A stretch of DNA of 64,000 nucleotides from Methylobacterium sp. Leaf125 (GTDB lineage: Bacteria; Pseudomonadota; Alphaproteobacteria; Rhizobiales; Beijerinckiaceae). The notes below the pieces were generated by a model. That model did no database searches. It was not told the DNA's origin and saw nothing but the letters and a program-made list of their open reading frames with translations. A program made the translations under genes and the position numbers. Below, piece by piece: positions 1 through 8,748 of the stretch. Numbering within the stretch: position 1 is the stretch's first letter; every line of letters begins with the position of its first letter. The stretch covers positions 51,256 to 115,255 of the forward strand of contig NZ_LMNU01000005.1 in the NCBI RefSeq assembly GCF_001423085.1, written 5' to 3'.

Positions 1-88
1 GTGACTCGCTGCCTACATTGGCGGGGAGCGTCAGGAGCGACCCGCCCCAATTCGCGTGGTGGGCCCCGATGCCTCCAGGGATAGATCG

Positions 89-2005
89 ATGAACCCGAAT
101 TTCCGCAATTTCGCCTTGTGGGTCGTCATCTTCCTGCTCGTGCTTGCCCTCGTGACCCTGTTCCAGAACCCGGGTCATCGTGGTGGCGGTTCCGAGATCG
201 CCTACAGCCAGCTTTTGAACGATGCCGATTCCGGCAAGATTCAGACGGTTGTGATCTCAGGGCAGGATGTCAGCGGCACCTATGTCGGCGGCGGCAACTT
301 CACCTCCTATGCTCCCAATGACCCGAGCCTGGTGTCCAAGCTGCAAAGCAAGGGCGTTCAGATCACTGCGCGTCCTCCGTCGGACAACACGCCCTGGTTC
401 ATCCAGTTGCTCGTCAGTTGGTTACCGATCCTCGTGTTCATCGGCGCCTGGATTTTTCTTTCCCGCCAGATGCAGTCCGGGGCAGGACGCGCAATGGGTT
501 TCGGCAAGTCGAAGGCTAAGCTCCTCACCGAGGCTTCGGGTCGCGTGAGTTTCGATGACGTTGCTGGCGTCGAGGAAGCCAAGGAGGACCTGCAGGAAAT
601 CGTGGAATTCCTGCGTGACCCTCAGAAGTTTCAGCGTTTGGGCGGTCGTATCCCGCGCGGCGTGCTTCTCGTCGGCCCTCCGGGCACGGGTAAGACCTTG
701 ATTGCCCGGGCGGTCGCTGGTGAAGCCAACGTGCCCTTCTTCACCATTTCCGGCTCGGACTTCGTCGAGATGTTCGTCGGTGTCGGTGCTTCTCGCGTGC
801 GCGACATGTTCGAACAGGCGAAGAAGAATGCCCCTTGCATCATCTTTATCGATGAGATCGACGCTGTTGGCCGGCATCGCGGCGCGGGTCTTGGCGGCGG
901 TAACGATGAGCGTGAGCAGACGCTGAACCAGCTCCTCGTTGAAATGGACGGGTTCGAGGCGAATGAAGGTGTGATCATCATCGCCGCCACGAACCGTCCC
1001 GACGTCCTTGATCCCGCTCTGCTGCGTCCGGGTCGGTTCGACCGCCAGATCATGGTGCCGAACCCTGATGTCGTCGGTCGGGAGCGTATCTTGCGCGTTC
1101 ACGTCCGTAAGGTGCCCCTGGCACCGGACGTCGATCTCAAGGTCATCGCGCGCGGCACCCCGGGCTTCTCCGGCGCCGATCTGATGAACCTCGTCAACGA
1201 GTCGGCCTTGCTGGCGGCCCGCCGCGGCAAACGAATTGTCACGATGCACGAGTTCGAGGATGCCAAGGACAAGGTGATGATGGGCGCCGAGCGGCGCACC
1301 CTGGTCATGACTGAGGACGAGAAGCGGCTCACTGCTTATCATGAAGGCGGTCACGCGATTGTTGCCTTCAATGTCCCGGCCACGGATCCCGTGCACAAGG
1401 CGACGATTATCCCGCGTGGACGGGCTCTCGGCATGGTCATGCAGCTTCCCGAACGTGACAAGTTGTCGATGTCTTACGAGCAGATGACCTCGCGGCTTGC
1501 GATCATGATGGGTGGACGCATCGCCGAGGAGATGACTTTCGGTGCCGACAAGGTGACCTCGGGTGCTCAATCGGACATCGAGCAGGCGACACGTCTTGCC
1601 CGCATGATGGTCACCCGTTGGGGCTTCTCACCGGAACTCGGGACCGTTGCCTACGGAGAGAACAACGACGAGGTCTTCCTGGGGATGTCGATGGGCCGTC
1701 AGCAGACGGTTTCGGAGTCGACCGCTCAGAAGATCGATGCGGAAGTTCGCCGCCTTGTGGAAACGGGCCTCGAAGAAGCGCGCCGCATCCTGGGTAATCA
1801 CAAGGATGACCTGGAGGCGTTGGCGCAGGGCCTCTTGGAGTATGAAACGCTGTCCGGCGACGAGATCAAGAACCTCATTGCTGGCAAACCTCCAATCCGT
1901 GATGCGGGCGATGGACCGACGACACTGCGCGGATCATCTGTTCCGTCCGCCGGTCGTGGTCGTCCGCGTGGGAGTGACGGACTGGAGCCTCAGCCTCAGG
2001 CTTGA
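89..2005 (+). CDS. ftsH: ATP-dependent zinc metalloprotease FtsH
   Basis: Membrane-anchored AAA+ protease that degrades misassembled membrane proteins and regulatory proteins. The 638-residue product has two N-terminal membrane segments (about residues 6-24 and 102-122) flanking a periplasmic stretch, a Walker A motif GPPGTGKT at 196-203, a Walker B FIDEID near 250, the SRH region ([17 protein letters not shown]), and the zinc site HEGGH at 418-422. A GTG 33 bases upstream is also in frame, but ATG at 89 gives the usual FtsH N-terminus and follows a purine-rich stretch (ccaggga). The C-tail is Gly/Pro/Arg-rich. glmM follows on the same strand after a hairpin, an order common in proteobacteria. 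Confidence 0.97.
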   Translation: MNPNFRNFALWVVIFLLVLALVTLFQNPGHRGGGSEIAYSQLLNDADSGKIQTVVISGQDVSGTYVGGGNFTSYAPNDPSLVSKLQSKGVQITARPPSDNTPWFIQLLVSWLPILVFIGAWIFLSRQMQSGAGRAMGFGKSKAKLLTEASGRVSFDDVAGVEEAKEDLQEIVEFLRDPQKFQRLGGRIPRGVLLVGPPGTGKTLIARAVAGEANVPFFTISGSDFVEMFVGVGASRVRDMFEQAKKNAPCIIFIDEIDAVGRHRGAGLGGGNDEREQTLNQLLVEMDGFEANEGVIIIAATNRPDVLDPALLRPGRFDRQIMVPNPDVVGRERILRVHVRKVPLAPDVDLKVIARGTPGFSGADLMNLVNESALLAARRGKRIVTMHEFEDAKDKVMMGAERRTLVMTEDEKRLTAYHEGGHAIVAFNVPATDPVHKATIIPRGRALGMVMQLPERDKLSMSYEQMTSRLAIMMGGRIAEEMTFGADKVTSGAQSDIEQATRLARMMVTRWGFSPELGTVAYGENNDEVFLGMSMGRQQTVSESTAQKIDAEVRRLVETGLEEARRILGNHKDDLEALAQGLLEYETLSGDEIKNLIAGKPPIRDAGDGPTTLRGSSVPSAGRGRPRGSDGLEPQPQA

Positions 2006-2038
2006 GCCATCAGGCTGCAGCCTTCTTCAACTAACGTC

Positions 2039-2063
2039 ACGAGCCCGCCACCGGCGGGCTCGT
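2039..2063 (+). terminator. Hairpin terminator after ftsH
   Basis: A perfect 11-bp stem (acgagcccgcc / ggcgggctcgt) with a 3-base loop lies 33 bases after the ftsH stop. The U-tract is weak (ttcgtatc), so it may attenuate or act with Rho rather than stop all transcription into glmM. Confidence 0.7.
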
Positions 2064-2250
2064 TCGTATCTAGGCCCTCCTTAACGGTATGGGAGGTTTG
2101 GTCCTCCCGAGCGGGATCCGGCAACGGGATTTTCAGTCCCCGGGGTGGACCTAATGCCGAAGCATCATCACCAGCGGTAAGCCAGAGGATTGCGTCTTGA
2201 GGCAGACTCAGTTCCCCTACACCGAGAACAGCAAACAGGACGCGAAGAGC

Positions 2251-3594
2251 ATGTCGCGCAAGTATTTTGGTACCGATGGTATCCGGGGACGGGCCAACGG
2301 CGTCATCACACCGGAACTTGCCCTAAAGGTCGGTCAAGCGGCAGGCCTCATTTTCCAGCGCGGCGATTACCGCCACCGCGTCGTGATCGGCAAGGATACG
2401 CGTCTTTCGGGCTACATGATCGAAACGGCCCTGATTGCGGGCTTCACATCAATGGGCATGGATGTGCTGCAACTCGGGCCGATGCCAACGCCGGCCGTGG
2501 CGATGCTCACCCGATCGATGCGCGCTGATATCGGTGTGATGATTTCGGCCTCTCACAATCCTTTCGAAGACAATGGCATCAAGCTGTTTGGACCCGATGG
2601 CTTCAAACTCAGCGACGATGTGGAGCGTGAGATCGAGGCGCTGATCGACGGCGAGTTGCATAAGCGTCTGGCAGGCTCGCGAGATCTTGGACGTGCCAAG
2701 CGAATCGAGAGCGTGCACGCCCGCTACATCGAATTTGCCAAGCGCTCCCTGCCGCGGAACGTCACCCTCGACGGCCTGCGCATCGTCGTGGATTGCGCGA
2801 ACGGTGCCGCCTACCGGGTGGCACCTGAAACCCTCTGGGAGTTGGGCGCCGAGGTGATCGCCATCGGCGTGGAGCCCGACGGATTCAATATCAATCGCGA
2901 TGTCGGATCGACTGCGCCTGCCGCGCTTGCGGCCAAAGTTCGGGAGCTTCGCGCTGATATCGGTATTGCCCTCGATGGAGACGCCGACCGCGTGCTCATC
3001 ATTGATGAGAAGGGCCAGTCTGTTGACGGCGATCAGCTGATGGCCGTGGTCGCGCGGTCATGGAAGGAGGATGACCGCCTGACGCAGCCTGGGTTGGTCG
3101 CCACGATCATGTCGAACCTGGGCCTTGAGCGCTTCCTGGGGGGTATCGGTCTCAACTTGGCACGTACCGCTGTAGGGGATCGCTACGTGCTCGAGCATAT
3201 GCGGGAACACGGCTACAATCTGGGTGGCGAGCAATCCGGGCATATCATCATGTCGGATTATGCCACCACGGGCGATGGCCTCGTAGCGGCTCTTCAGCTG
3301 CTGAGTGTGGTGAAGCGTCAAGAGCGGCCAGTCAGCGAGGTCTGCCACTGCTTCGATCCCTTGCCACAAATCCTCAAGAACGTGCGCTACCGGTCTGGCC
3401 AACCGCTGGATGCAGACTCTGTCGTCACGGCAATTGCCCAGGCGCGTGAACGACTTGGCAATTCCGGCCGCTTGGTGATCCGCCCGTCGGGCACCGAGAC
3501 GGTGATCCGCGTGATGGCTGAAGGAGACGACCGGCACCTGGTGACGGAGGTGGTGGATGATGTGGTCGAGGCTGTTGCCAAAGCCGCAGCGTAA
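2251..3594 (+). CDS. glmM: Phosphoglucosamine mutase GlmM
   Basis: Converts glucosamine-6-phosphate to glucosamine-1-phosphate for UDP-GlcNAc, and hence peptidoglycan and LPS, synthesis in the cytoplasm. The 447-residue product starts [13 protein letters not shown], the classical GlmM N-terminus. It carries the phosphoserine loop SASHNP with the catalytic Ser at residue 101, the metal-binding DGDADR motif, and the C-terminal phosphate-binding RPSGTE. The open frame extends 54 bases further upstream, but ATG at 2251 matches the family length and follows aggacgcgaagag. It lies directly downstream of ftsH. Confidence 0.97.
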   Translation: MSRKYFGTDGIRGRANGVITPELALKVGQAAGLIFQRGDYRHRVVIGKDTRLSGYMIETALIAGFTSMGMDVLQLGPMPTPAVAMLTRSMRADIGVMISASHNPFEDNGIKLFGPDGFKLSDDVEREIEALIDGELHKRLAGSRDLGRAKRIESVHARYIEFAKRSLPRNVTLDGLRIVVDCANGAAYRVAPETLWELGAEVIAIGVEPDGFNINRDVGSTAPAALAAKVRELRADIGIALDGDADRVLIIDEKGQSVDGDQLMAVVARSWKEDDRLTQPGLVATIMSNLGLERFLGGIGLNLARTAVGDRYVLEHMREHGYNLGGEQSGHIIMSDYATTGDGLVAALQLLSVVKRQERPVSEVCHCFDPLPQILKNVRYRSGQPLDADSVVTAIAQARERLGNSGRLVIRPSGTETVIRVMAEGDDRHLVTEVVDDVVEAVAKAAA

Positions 3595-3704
3595 AAACAC
3601 GCACCAGTTTGCCCGGGACGGGACGGTACGAAGTCTTCGGCTTCAGCGCATCCGTCCCGCCGCGTCATAGGGCGATCGGTTGGGATCCCTTTCATGTCGA
3701 AACG

Positions 3705-4037
3705 TCAGAGCTGGTCGTAAGCTGCGGGAGCGACTTCACGCCAAGCGGCCAGGAGAGCCGCGGTAAGCCTGTCCTCATCCGCCTCCCAGAGGGTGAGACT
3801 GGTCCACCCGCGCCGGCCCCAAGCACCGTCCACGGCCTCGAAGAGATTCGGCTCGGCCTCAATCCACTCGACCTGCTGCGCGTGCGACAGGCGCAGGACC
3901 AGTCGCTCCTCTTCGACCCACAGCGTCGCGAAGATCCGTCCCAGAATCCGGAAATCGGGGTGCCCGTTGTGGGCCCCCTCGGTCACTTCCGGGAGAGATC
4001 CAGCCAAGCGGCGAACATCCTCTGGTGTGCTGGGCAC
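3705..4037 (-). CDS. MmcQ/YjbR family protein
   Basis: The 110-residue product has the YjbR/MmcQ fold pattern: an N-terminal helix (MPSTPEDVRRLAGSLPEVTE), the GHPDFRILGRIFATLW core and a Trp-rich segment (GRRGWTSLTLWEADE) before a C-terminal helix ending near AAWREVAP. Members are small proteins of the CyaY-like fold, often annotated as DNA-binding; the biochemical role is not established. It is convergent with glmM, with about 110 bases between them containing an imperfect GC-rich dyad that could terminate both genes. The frame continues upstream, so a slightly longer N-terminus is possible. Confidence 0.85.
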   Translation of the reverse strand: MPSTPEDVRRLAGSLPEVTEGAHNGHPDFRILGRIFATLWVEEERLVLRLSHAQQVEWIEAEPNLFEAVDGAWGRRGWTSLTLWEADEDRLTAALLAAWREVAPAAYDQL

Positions 4038-4146
4038 GTGCAGTATTTCCGTTGAGATCTGAGCTTCTTCTTGAAGCGAGAGGGCAAGCCTTGCTCGACA
4101 CGGACCTAGCGTTGTGTGCTGACCGTCAACTCTTCCGCAAGGATAA

Positions 4147-4172
4147 GATTTAACGTTAAATCGGATTTAACG
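4147..4172 (+). promoter_or_regulatory. CtrA-type box and 16-bp palindrome upstream of first barrel gene
   Basis: Bases 4147-4162 form the perfect palindrome GATTTAACGTTAAATC. Bases 4156-4170 read TTAA-atcggat-TTAA, an exact match to the alphaproteobacterial CtrA consensus TTAA-N7-TTAA. The half gatttaacg recurs at 4164. The site lies about 80 bases before the outer membrane gene starting at 4248, a suitable place for promoter control. CtrA binding is inferred from the consensus only. Confidence 0.55.
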
Positions 4173-4247
4173 CTTGGACTCCATGATGCTCTCGTCATCC
4201 CGCCGGCGCTCCAGGCTTCCGGCACACGGTCGATTGAAGGACATCCG

Positions 4248-5117
4248 ATGCGCCGCACCAAGCTGTCTGCCTTGGCGCGCTCGATCACGCTCTTTGCGAG
4301 CGTGGCAGCGCCCTGCCTCGCCCAAGCGGCGGATCTGCTTCCGCCCCTGCCGCCCGAACCGCTGCCCCCGCCCGTCGAAATCGGCGGTGGCTGGTACCTG
4401 CGCGGCGACGTCGGTGTCGGCGCGGCAAGCGTGGGCGCCATTTCGACTACGGTCCTGAAGGGATCCCTTCCGGACGGATACCGCTACGATCAGAAGGCCA
4501 TCGAGAGCCAGTTCTTCGCTGGTGGCGGTGTTGGCTATCAGTTCGGCTCCTACTTCCACGGCGATGTCACGGCCGAGTATCGTGGCGGCGGCAAACTGAC
4601 CTTCCAGGACAGCTACGGAGCGGATTGCCTCTTGGCTGACTGCCGCGGAGTTAACGCGTACCAAGCCAATCTCGCCTCGGTGGTCGTCATGGCGAACGGC
4701 TACATCGATCTCGGCACCTGGTATGGCGTGACGCCCTTCATTGGCGGCGGTGTCGGCACTGCCTTCCATGAATTCTCCGGATTCAACGACCGCGGCTTCG
4801 GTACCGCAAGCGGTGGATATGGATTCGCAAAGGACAAGCACTCGAACACCCTGGCCTGGGCAGCCATGGCCGGCCTCGCCTACAGCGTAACGCCCAACTT
4901 GAAGCTGGAACTCGGCTATCGCTACCTCAATTTGGGCGACGTGCGCTCTGGGGTCGTCAACTGCATCAACCAGGATTGCGGTGGCGCGATCTACAAGGTC
5001 AAGGAGGTCACCTCCCACGACGTTCGAATCGGCATGCGCTGGCTCCTCGGAGGGATTGTCGCACCGGCGGTCGCCGAGTATCAGCCTGAACCGACACCCC
5101 TGGTTCGCAAGTACTGA
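4248..5117 (+). CDS. Outer membrane beta-barrel protein (first of three)
   Basis: A 289-residue secreted protein with a Sec signal peptide (MRRTKLSALARSITLFASVA, cleavage probably after AQA near residue 25) and then a Pro-rich linker. The rest alternates Gly/aromatic beta-strand segments (GGGVGYQFG, LGTWYGVTPFIGGGVG, LELGYRYLNLGDV, DVRIGMRWLL) typical of 8-stranded Omp25/OmpA-like porin-family barrels. Four Cys in two close pairs (CLLADC; CINQDC) suggest loop disulfides. The frame is open 132 bases upstream, but ATG at 4248 begins the signal peptide. It resembles the next gene and is followed by a rho-independent terminator. Confidence 0.85.
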   Translation: MRRTKLSALARSITLFASVAAPCLAQAADLLPPLPPEPLPPPVEIGGGWYLRGDVGVGAASVGAISTTVLKGSLPDGYRYDQKAIESQFFAGGGVGYQFGSYFHGDVTAEYRGGGKLTFQDSYGADCLLADCRGVNAYQANLASVVVMANGYIDLGTWYGVTPFIGGGVGTAFHEFSGFNDRGFGTASGGYGFAKDKHSNTLAWAAMAGLAYSVTPNLKLELGYRYLNLGDVRSGVVNCINQDCGGAIYKVKEVTSHDVRIGMRWLLGGIVAPAVAEYQPEPTPLVRKY

Positions 5118-5173
5118 AAGCATCCTTTCCGGGAGGGTCAGGGATCGCGTCGCTGCACGAATATGAACCAAAT

Positions 5174-5209
5174 GGCCGGCCGCGTGGAATACCGCGCCCG
5201 GCCTTTTTT
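5174..5209 (+). terminator. Rho-independent terminator after first barrel gene
   Basis: A GC-rich stem (ggccgg...ccggcc, extended by cgcg pairs) is followed directly by six T residues at 5204-5209, a textbook intrinsic terminator about 55 bases after the stop codon. Confidence 0.8.
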
Positions 5210-5369
5210 CGTTTTCGAACACCAGCAAAAGCGCCGAAATTCCTGGCAGCTCAATATGTTAGGGTTAAGTCCTCACTAACGGTTCAAGTGCAGACTGCTC
5301 TCGACGTTGATCCAAGGTGCACAGATAGAACCTTCGACCGCGTCGCGTCCTCCAGTGTTCGAGACCGTC

Positions 5370-6221
5370 ATGGCCGCATTCAGATTTCGCACCGTCACGG
5401 CTTTCGGATTCATGCTTGCCGCGCAAGGGCAGGTGGCGATCGTTCAGGCGGCGGATCTCCGATTGCTGCCGCCGACATCCGCGCCCGTCGCCATCGGAGA
5501 GGGGTGGTACCTCCGAGTCGACGCGACGGTCAGCGACTATGCGCGCCCACGTGATGCAACGTCGGCTCCGTCTGATGGAAGCCCGCTGGTTCCCCTCACA
5601 CGTCTGAATCTCGACACGGCCCCTGGCTACGGCGGTGGCGTCGGCTACCGCATCACCGATTGGCTTCGCGTCGACGCAACGATCGATCAACGGACCCCCT
5701 CGCGCTACAGCGCCTATTCTTCGGGCTCTGGGTTCGTCACCGGCTACAATATCGAGTCGGGTCAACTCGACATTCTCACGGGGCTGGTGAACGTCTACGC
5801 TGACCTTGGAACCTGGTGGGGCCTGACGCCCTATATCGGCGGTGGCATTGGTATTGCGGACAAGCACTTTGCCAAGGCCTACACTCAGACGACCTGTATT
5901 CTCGAATTCTGTGACAACAATCCCGGGACCGGTTTGCGCGACGTGGTGCGTCGGCCGAGCCGTTCGGTGATGTCAATGGCCTGGTCGTTGACGGGCGGCG
6001 TTGCCTACGAGATCGGCGGTGGCCTGAGCCTCGACACCAGCTACCGTTACGTCGATCTTGGTCGCGCAAAGACGGGGCGCGACACCTTTGGTTTTGATTC
6101 GCGTTTGAAAGACCTCGCCTCGCACGAGGTTCGGGTTGGCCTACGCTACAGCTTCGCTAGCGGCTTAGGTCGTCTCCCCGGGCTCACCAGCGTGACTTCG
6201 TCCCAAAATCCCTACGAGTGA
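5370..6221 (+). CDS. Outer membrane beta-barrel protein (second of three)
   Basis: A 283-residue paralogue of the preceding gene. The signal peptide (MAAFRFRTVTAFGFMLAAQG, cleavage near VQA-AD) is followed by GEGWYLRVD, which parallels GGGWYLRGD in the first barrel gene. Shared strand motifs include LGTWWGLTPYIGGGIG, LSLDTSYRYVDLG and HEVRVGLRY. A TTG start 63 bases upstream is possible, but ATG at 5370 gives a proper signal peptide. A near-CtrA sequence (TTAA-N7-CTAA) lies about 100 bases upstream. The function is unknown beyond the outer-membrane barrel fold. Confidence 0.83.
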   Translation: MAAFRFRTVTAFGFMLAAQGQVAIVQAADLRLLPPTSAPVAIGEGWYLRVDATVSDYARPRDATSAPSDGSPLVPLTRLNLDTAPGYGGGVGYRITDWLRVDATIDQRTPSRYSAYSSGSGFVTGYNIESGQLDILTGLVNVYADLGTWWGLTPYIGGGIGIADKHFAKAYTQTTCILEFCDNNPGTGLRDVVRRPSRSVMSMAWSLTGGVAYEIGGGLSLDTSYRYVDLGRAKTGRDTFGFDSRLKDLASHEVRVGLRYSFASGLGRLPGLTSVTSSQNPYE

Positions 6222-6370
6222 CCCTCAAGGAGAGGGCTGCGCTGCTTCGGTAGGCCGAAGGTATTTTCTCGGAAGCGTAGTTCAACGGATTATTAAGGTT
6301 ACCCAAGTAAAACTAAACTTACAGGCTCGGCCCCCCAAACCATCGGCCTGACGCCCTGAGGACGATATCA

Positions 6371-7300
6371 ATGCGTACCGTAACCCTTGCGCTCATGGCT
6401 AGCTTTACGCTCGGCGTCGTTGCCCCGGCGCAGGGCGCAGACCTAGATTATGGGGTTCTTCGCGGCGCTGATTACGAACCCGAGGTTCAAGTTATCGATT
6501 GGAACGGCGTCTATTTCGGCGGGCACGGCGGATACACGTCGACATCCCTCAATCAGAACAACGTGTTCCAGAAGATGCTCGCCGAAGAGTTCAGGGTGCG
6601 CGACATCGAGAGCCAATTCAGTGTTTCGTCCTTCCTTACCGCGCCTTCGGCCCGCATAGACGGAGCAAGCTACGGGGCCTTTGCCGGCTTCAACTATCAG
6701 TTCGACGAAGTCGTAGTTGGCATCGAGGCCGACTACACGCGCTTCAACAGAGCAGGCCAAGTCAGCAACGGTATCAGTCGTATCATGACGACCACCGGCG
6801 GCATGACCGAGGTCGTTAACTTGATGGGCCTTTCGTCCACGAAGATCGAGGATTACGGAACCATCCGTGCCCGCGGTGGCTGGGCATTCGGGAGGTTCCT
6901 GCCCTTCGTAACGGCCGGGCTCGCGATTGGCCGTGCTGCTATCACCGATACGGTCGCCGTACAAAACTACGGCTACAACTCTCAGACCTATGCGTCCAAC
7001 TTGACCGCGACAGCACCCGCCTACGTCGTCAGGCATGATTACGCGAGCTTCAATCCTGCCTATCCCGGAAATTATTCATCCCCGTACGGCCAAGTTCAGA
7101 CCGCTCCCAATGCGCCCTACACCATAGGCAAAACCACGATCAAAACGGTCGGCGGATTGGCCCTCGGAGGCGGATTGGAGTTCGCTGTCACGGAGAACAT
7201 TCTGGTTCGTGGCGAGTACCAGTACGTTCAGTTCAACGATTTCGACGGACACAAGGTAAACCTGAACACGGTTCGTGGTGGCGCGGCCGTGAAGTTCTGA
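6371..7300 (+). CDS. Outer membrane porin-family beta-barrel protein (third of three)
   Basis: A 309-residue product with a clean signal peptide (MRTVTLALMASFTLGVVAPA, cleavage after QGA) followed by DWNGVYFGGHGGY, the characteristic first strand of Omp25/RopB-like barrels of Hyphomicrobiales. Later strands include GAFAGFNYQFDEVVVGIEADY, GTIRARGGWAFGRFLPFVTAG and ILVRGEYQYVQFNDF, and it ends in Phe (AAVKF) as outer membrane proteins for BAM insertion often do. It is more distant from the two preceding barrels than they are from each other. The upstream 150 bases are AT-richer and probably hold its own promoter. Confidence 0.85.
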   Translation: MRTVTLALMASFTLGVVAPAQGADLDYGVLRGADYEPEVQVIDWNGVYFGGHGGYTSTSLNQNNVFQKMLAEEFRVRDIESQFSVSSFLTAPSARIDGASYGAFAGFNYQFDEVVVGIEADYTRFNRAGQVSNGISRIMTTTGGMTEVVNLMGLSSTKIEDYGTIRARGGWAFGRFLPFVTAGLAIGRAAITDTVAVQNYGYNSQTYASNLTATAPAYVVRHDYASFNPAYPGNYSSPYGQVQTAPNAPYTIGKTTIKTVGGLALGGGLEFAVTENILVRGEYQYVQFNDFDGHKVNLNTVRGGAAVKF

Positions 7301-7375
7301 GAGTCGTTAACAGAACGCTGGTATTTCACAGTCTAGCATCACCGCTCGGCGGATCGACCGGCCGGGAGTTCGTTG

Positions 7376-7618
7376 ATGCATCGCCTCGTCGTCATTGGTT
7401 GCGCTGTGGTCGTGTCCATGGGCGTTGACCCAGTCCAGGCGGGCGGTGAGCCGACCGCCGCGTACAAGTGCTTGGTTCTACCGCCCCACATCGCTTATCG
7501 CGACCCAGCCTACGTTGCTCGGCAGCGCCCGGTCGTCTTGATTCCGATCCGTCGCTTGCCGCGTTCCCTGGCATTGCCGCTCTACAACGAGCCGCCCCCG
7601 CGCTTTCAGGCGCTCTGA
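7376..7618 (+). CDS. Small secreted protein, function unknown
   Basis: An 80-residue product starting MHRLVVIGCAVVVSMGV with a signal peptide ending near VQA-GG, then a short mature part rich in Pro, Arg and aromatic residues (CLVLPPHIAYRDPAYV, PLYNEPPPRFQAL). I recognise no family. It follows the three barrel genes on the same strand with a 75-base gap and may be envelope-related. TTG at 7373 would add one residue. Confidence 0.6.
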   Translation: MHRLVVIGCAVVVSMGVDPVQAGGEPTAAYKCLVLPPHIAYRDPAYVARQRPVVLIPIRRLPRSLALPLYNEPPPRFQAL

Positions 7619-7624
7619 CCGTAT

Positions 7625-8173
7625 TCAGGTCTCCAGCTCGGTATCCCAGTAGAGATAGTCGAGCCAGGTGTGGTGATACTCCCGGTGATCGAACTCCGGC
7701 TGACGGCGGTGTAGTTCGTGCCGCGTCGGACGGTGCGGCTCGTGGAGCAGCGGCATGTCCGCTTCCGCCGGAGTGCGATTGGCCTTGCGCAGATTGCAGG
7801 GGGAACAGGCCGCAACGACGTTCTCCCAGCTCGATAGGCCGCCGCGGGACCGGGGCACCACATGGTCGAAGGTCAGGCCGCCCGCCGGAAGGCGCAAGCC
7901 GCAGTACTGGCACGAGAAAGTATCGCGCAGGTAGATGTTGTAGCGGGTGAAGGCCGGGCTACGCGCCAGCGTCACATAGCTCTTCAGGGCGACAACGCTG
8001 GGTACGCGCAGTGAGCGAGACGGGGACCGGGCCTCGACGTCGTAGCTGGCCACGAGCGTCACTCGATCGAGGAACAACGCGGTGAAAGCGTCCTTCCAGC
8101 ACCACAAGGAAAGCGGATTATAAGAGAGCGGCCGGTAATCCGCATTCAGGACAAGCGTTTGAAGATCCAGCAT
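7625..8173 (-). CDS. HNH endonuclease
   Basis: A 182-residue protein of the HNH family found widely in alphaproteobacteria. The N-terminal part (TLVLNADYRPLSYNPLSLW) is the conserved lead-in. The zinc-binding and catalytic part follows: CQYCG, the catalytic DH in LTFDHVVPRSRGG, and ENVVAACSPCNLRK with the second Cys pair. It is expected to be a metal-dependent nuclease; its target and physiological role are unknown. It converges with the small secreted gene, with only 6 bases between the two stops. Confidence 0.9.
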   Translation of the reverse strand: MLDLQTLVLNADYRPLSYNPLSLWCWKDAFTALFLDRVTLVASYDVEARSPSRSLRVPSVVALKSYVTLARSPAFTRYNIYLRDTFSCQYCGLRLPAGGLTFDHVVPRSRGGLSSWENVVAACSPCNLRKANRTPAEADMPLLHEPHRPTRHELHRRQPEFDHREYHHTWLDYLYWDTELET

Positions 8174-8748
8174 CGGCGCTACCCTCTCGACGGGTCAACG
8201 GAGGGACAACGCGCAGGAATCGGTGAGCGCGTCGTCCCAGGTTGGTGAAAGATCAAACATCTCCGCAACCCGGGGAGTCGTGACACAGCCGGGGATGGGG
8301 ATAGGGACCAGCCGCTCCGAGAGCGCCGACGAAGGGCAGGGGAGCCGGTGTTTGGCCAAAAGCCGTCGCATCGGGCGGAAACGCCCGGTTCGTGGCGACG
8401 CTCATCGGCGCGGATGGTCGTCGCCACCTCCTCGCACGGGAACGAAAAGGCCAAGTCCATCGGCGCTTAGTCTAATATCAGCGTGACACGCTTGTGAAGG
8501 TCAACCCGGCTTCCCACGAGGTCGCGCCCACAGGTCGGCAGCCACGTCGGCTGACCGCCTGAATCTGCGGTACCGTCAGCCTTTCGCCCCATTGCTCGGC
8601 GATGGGGCTGTTCCTGGTCGCTCCCCGTCCTTCCGGGTCGCGCAGATTCTGCTCGTGCCGTTCAGGCATGCGGGTTGCCAGCGGCCCAACGAGGCGAGGC
8701 GCGACGACGCGCCATGACCGCGCTATGGCTCAGCGCGAAAGGATCATC
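8174..8748. other. Intergenic region between HNH gene and MscS-type channel
   Basis: About 575 bases between divergent genes. Short open frames on both strands here show no recognisable composition or motif and look like chance frames of GC-rich DNA. The right end has a good Shine-Dalgarno (aaagga at about 8738) for the channel start at 8749. No RNA gene or clear dyad was seen. Confidence 0.5.

Noticed and set aside
8179..8669. Short minus-strand frames upstream of the HNH gene
   Set aside because: No ribosome site, no regular secondary structure pattern, and Arg/Pro/Ser-rich composition typical of non-coding GC-rich DNA.
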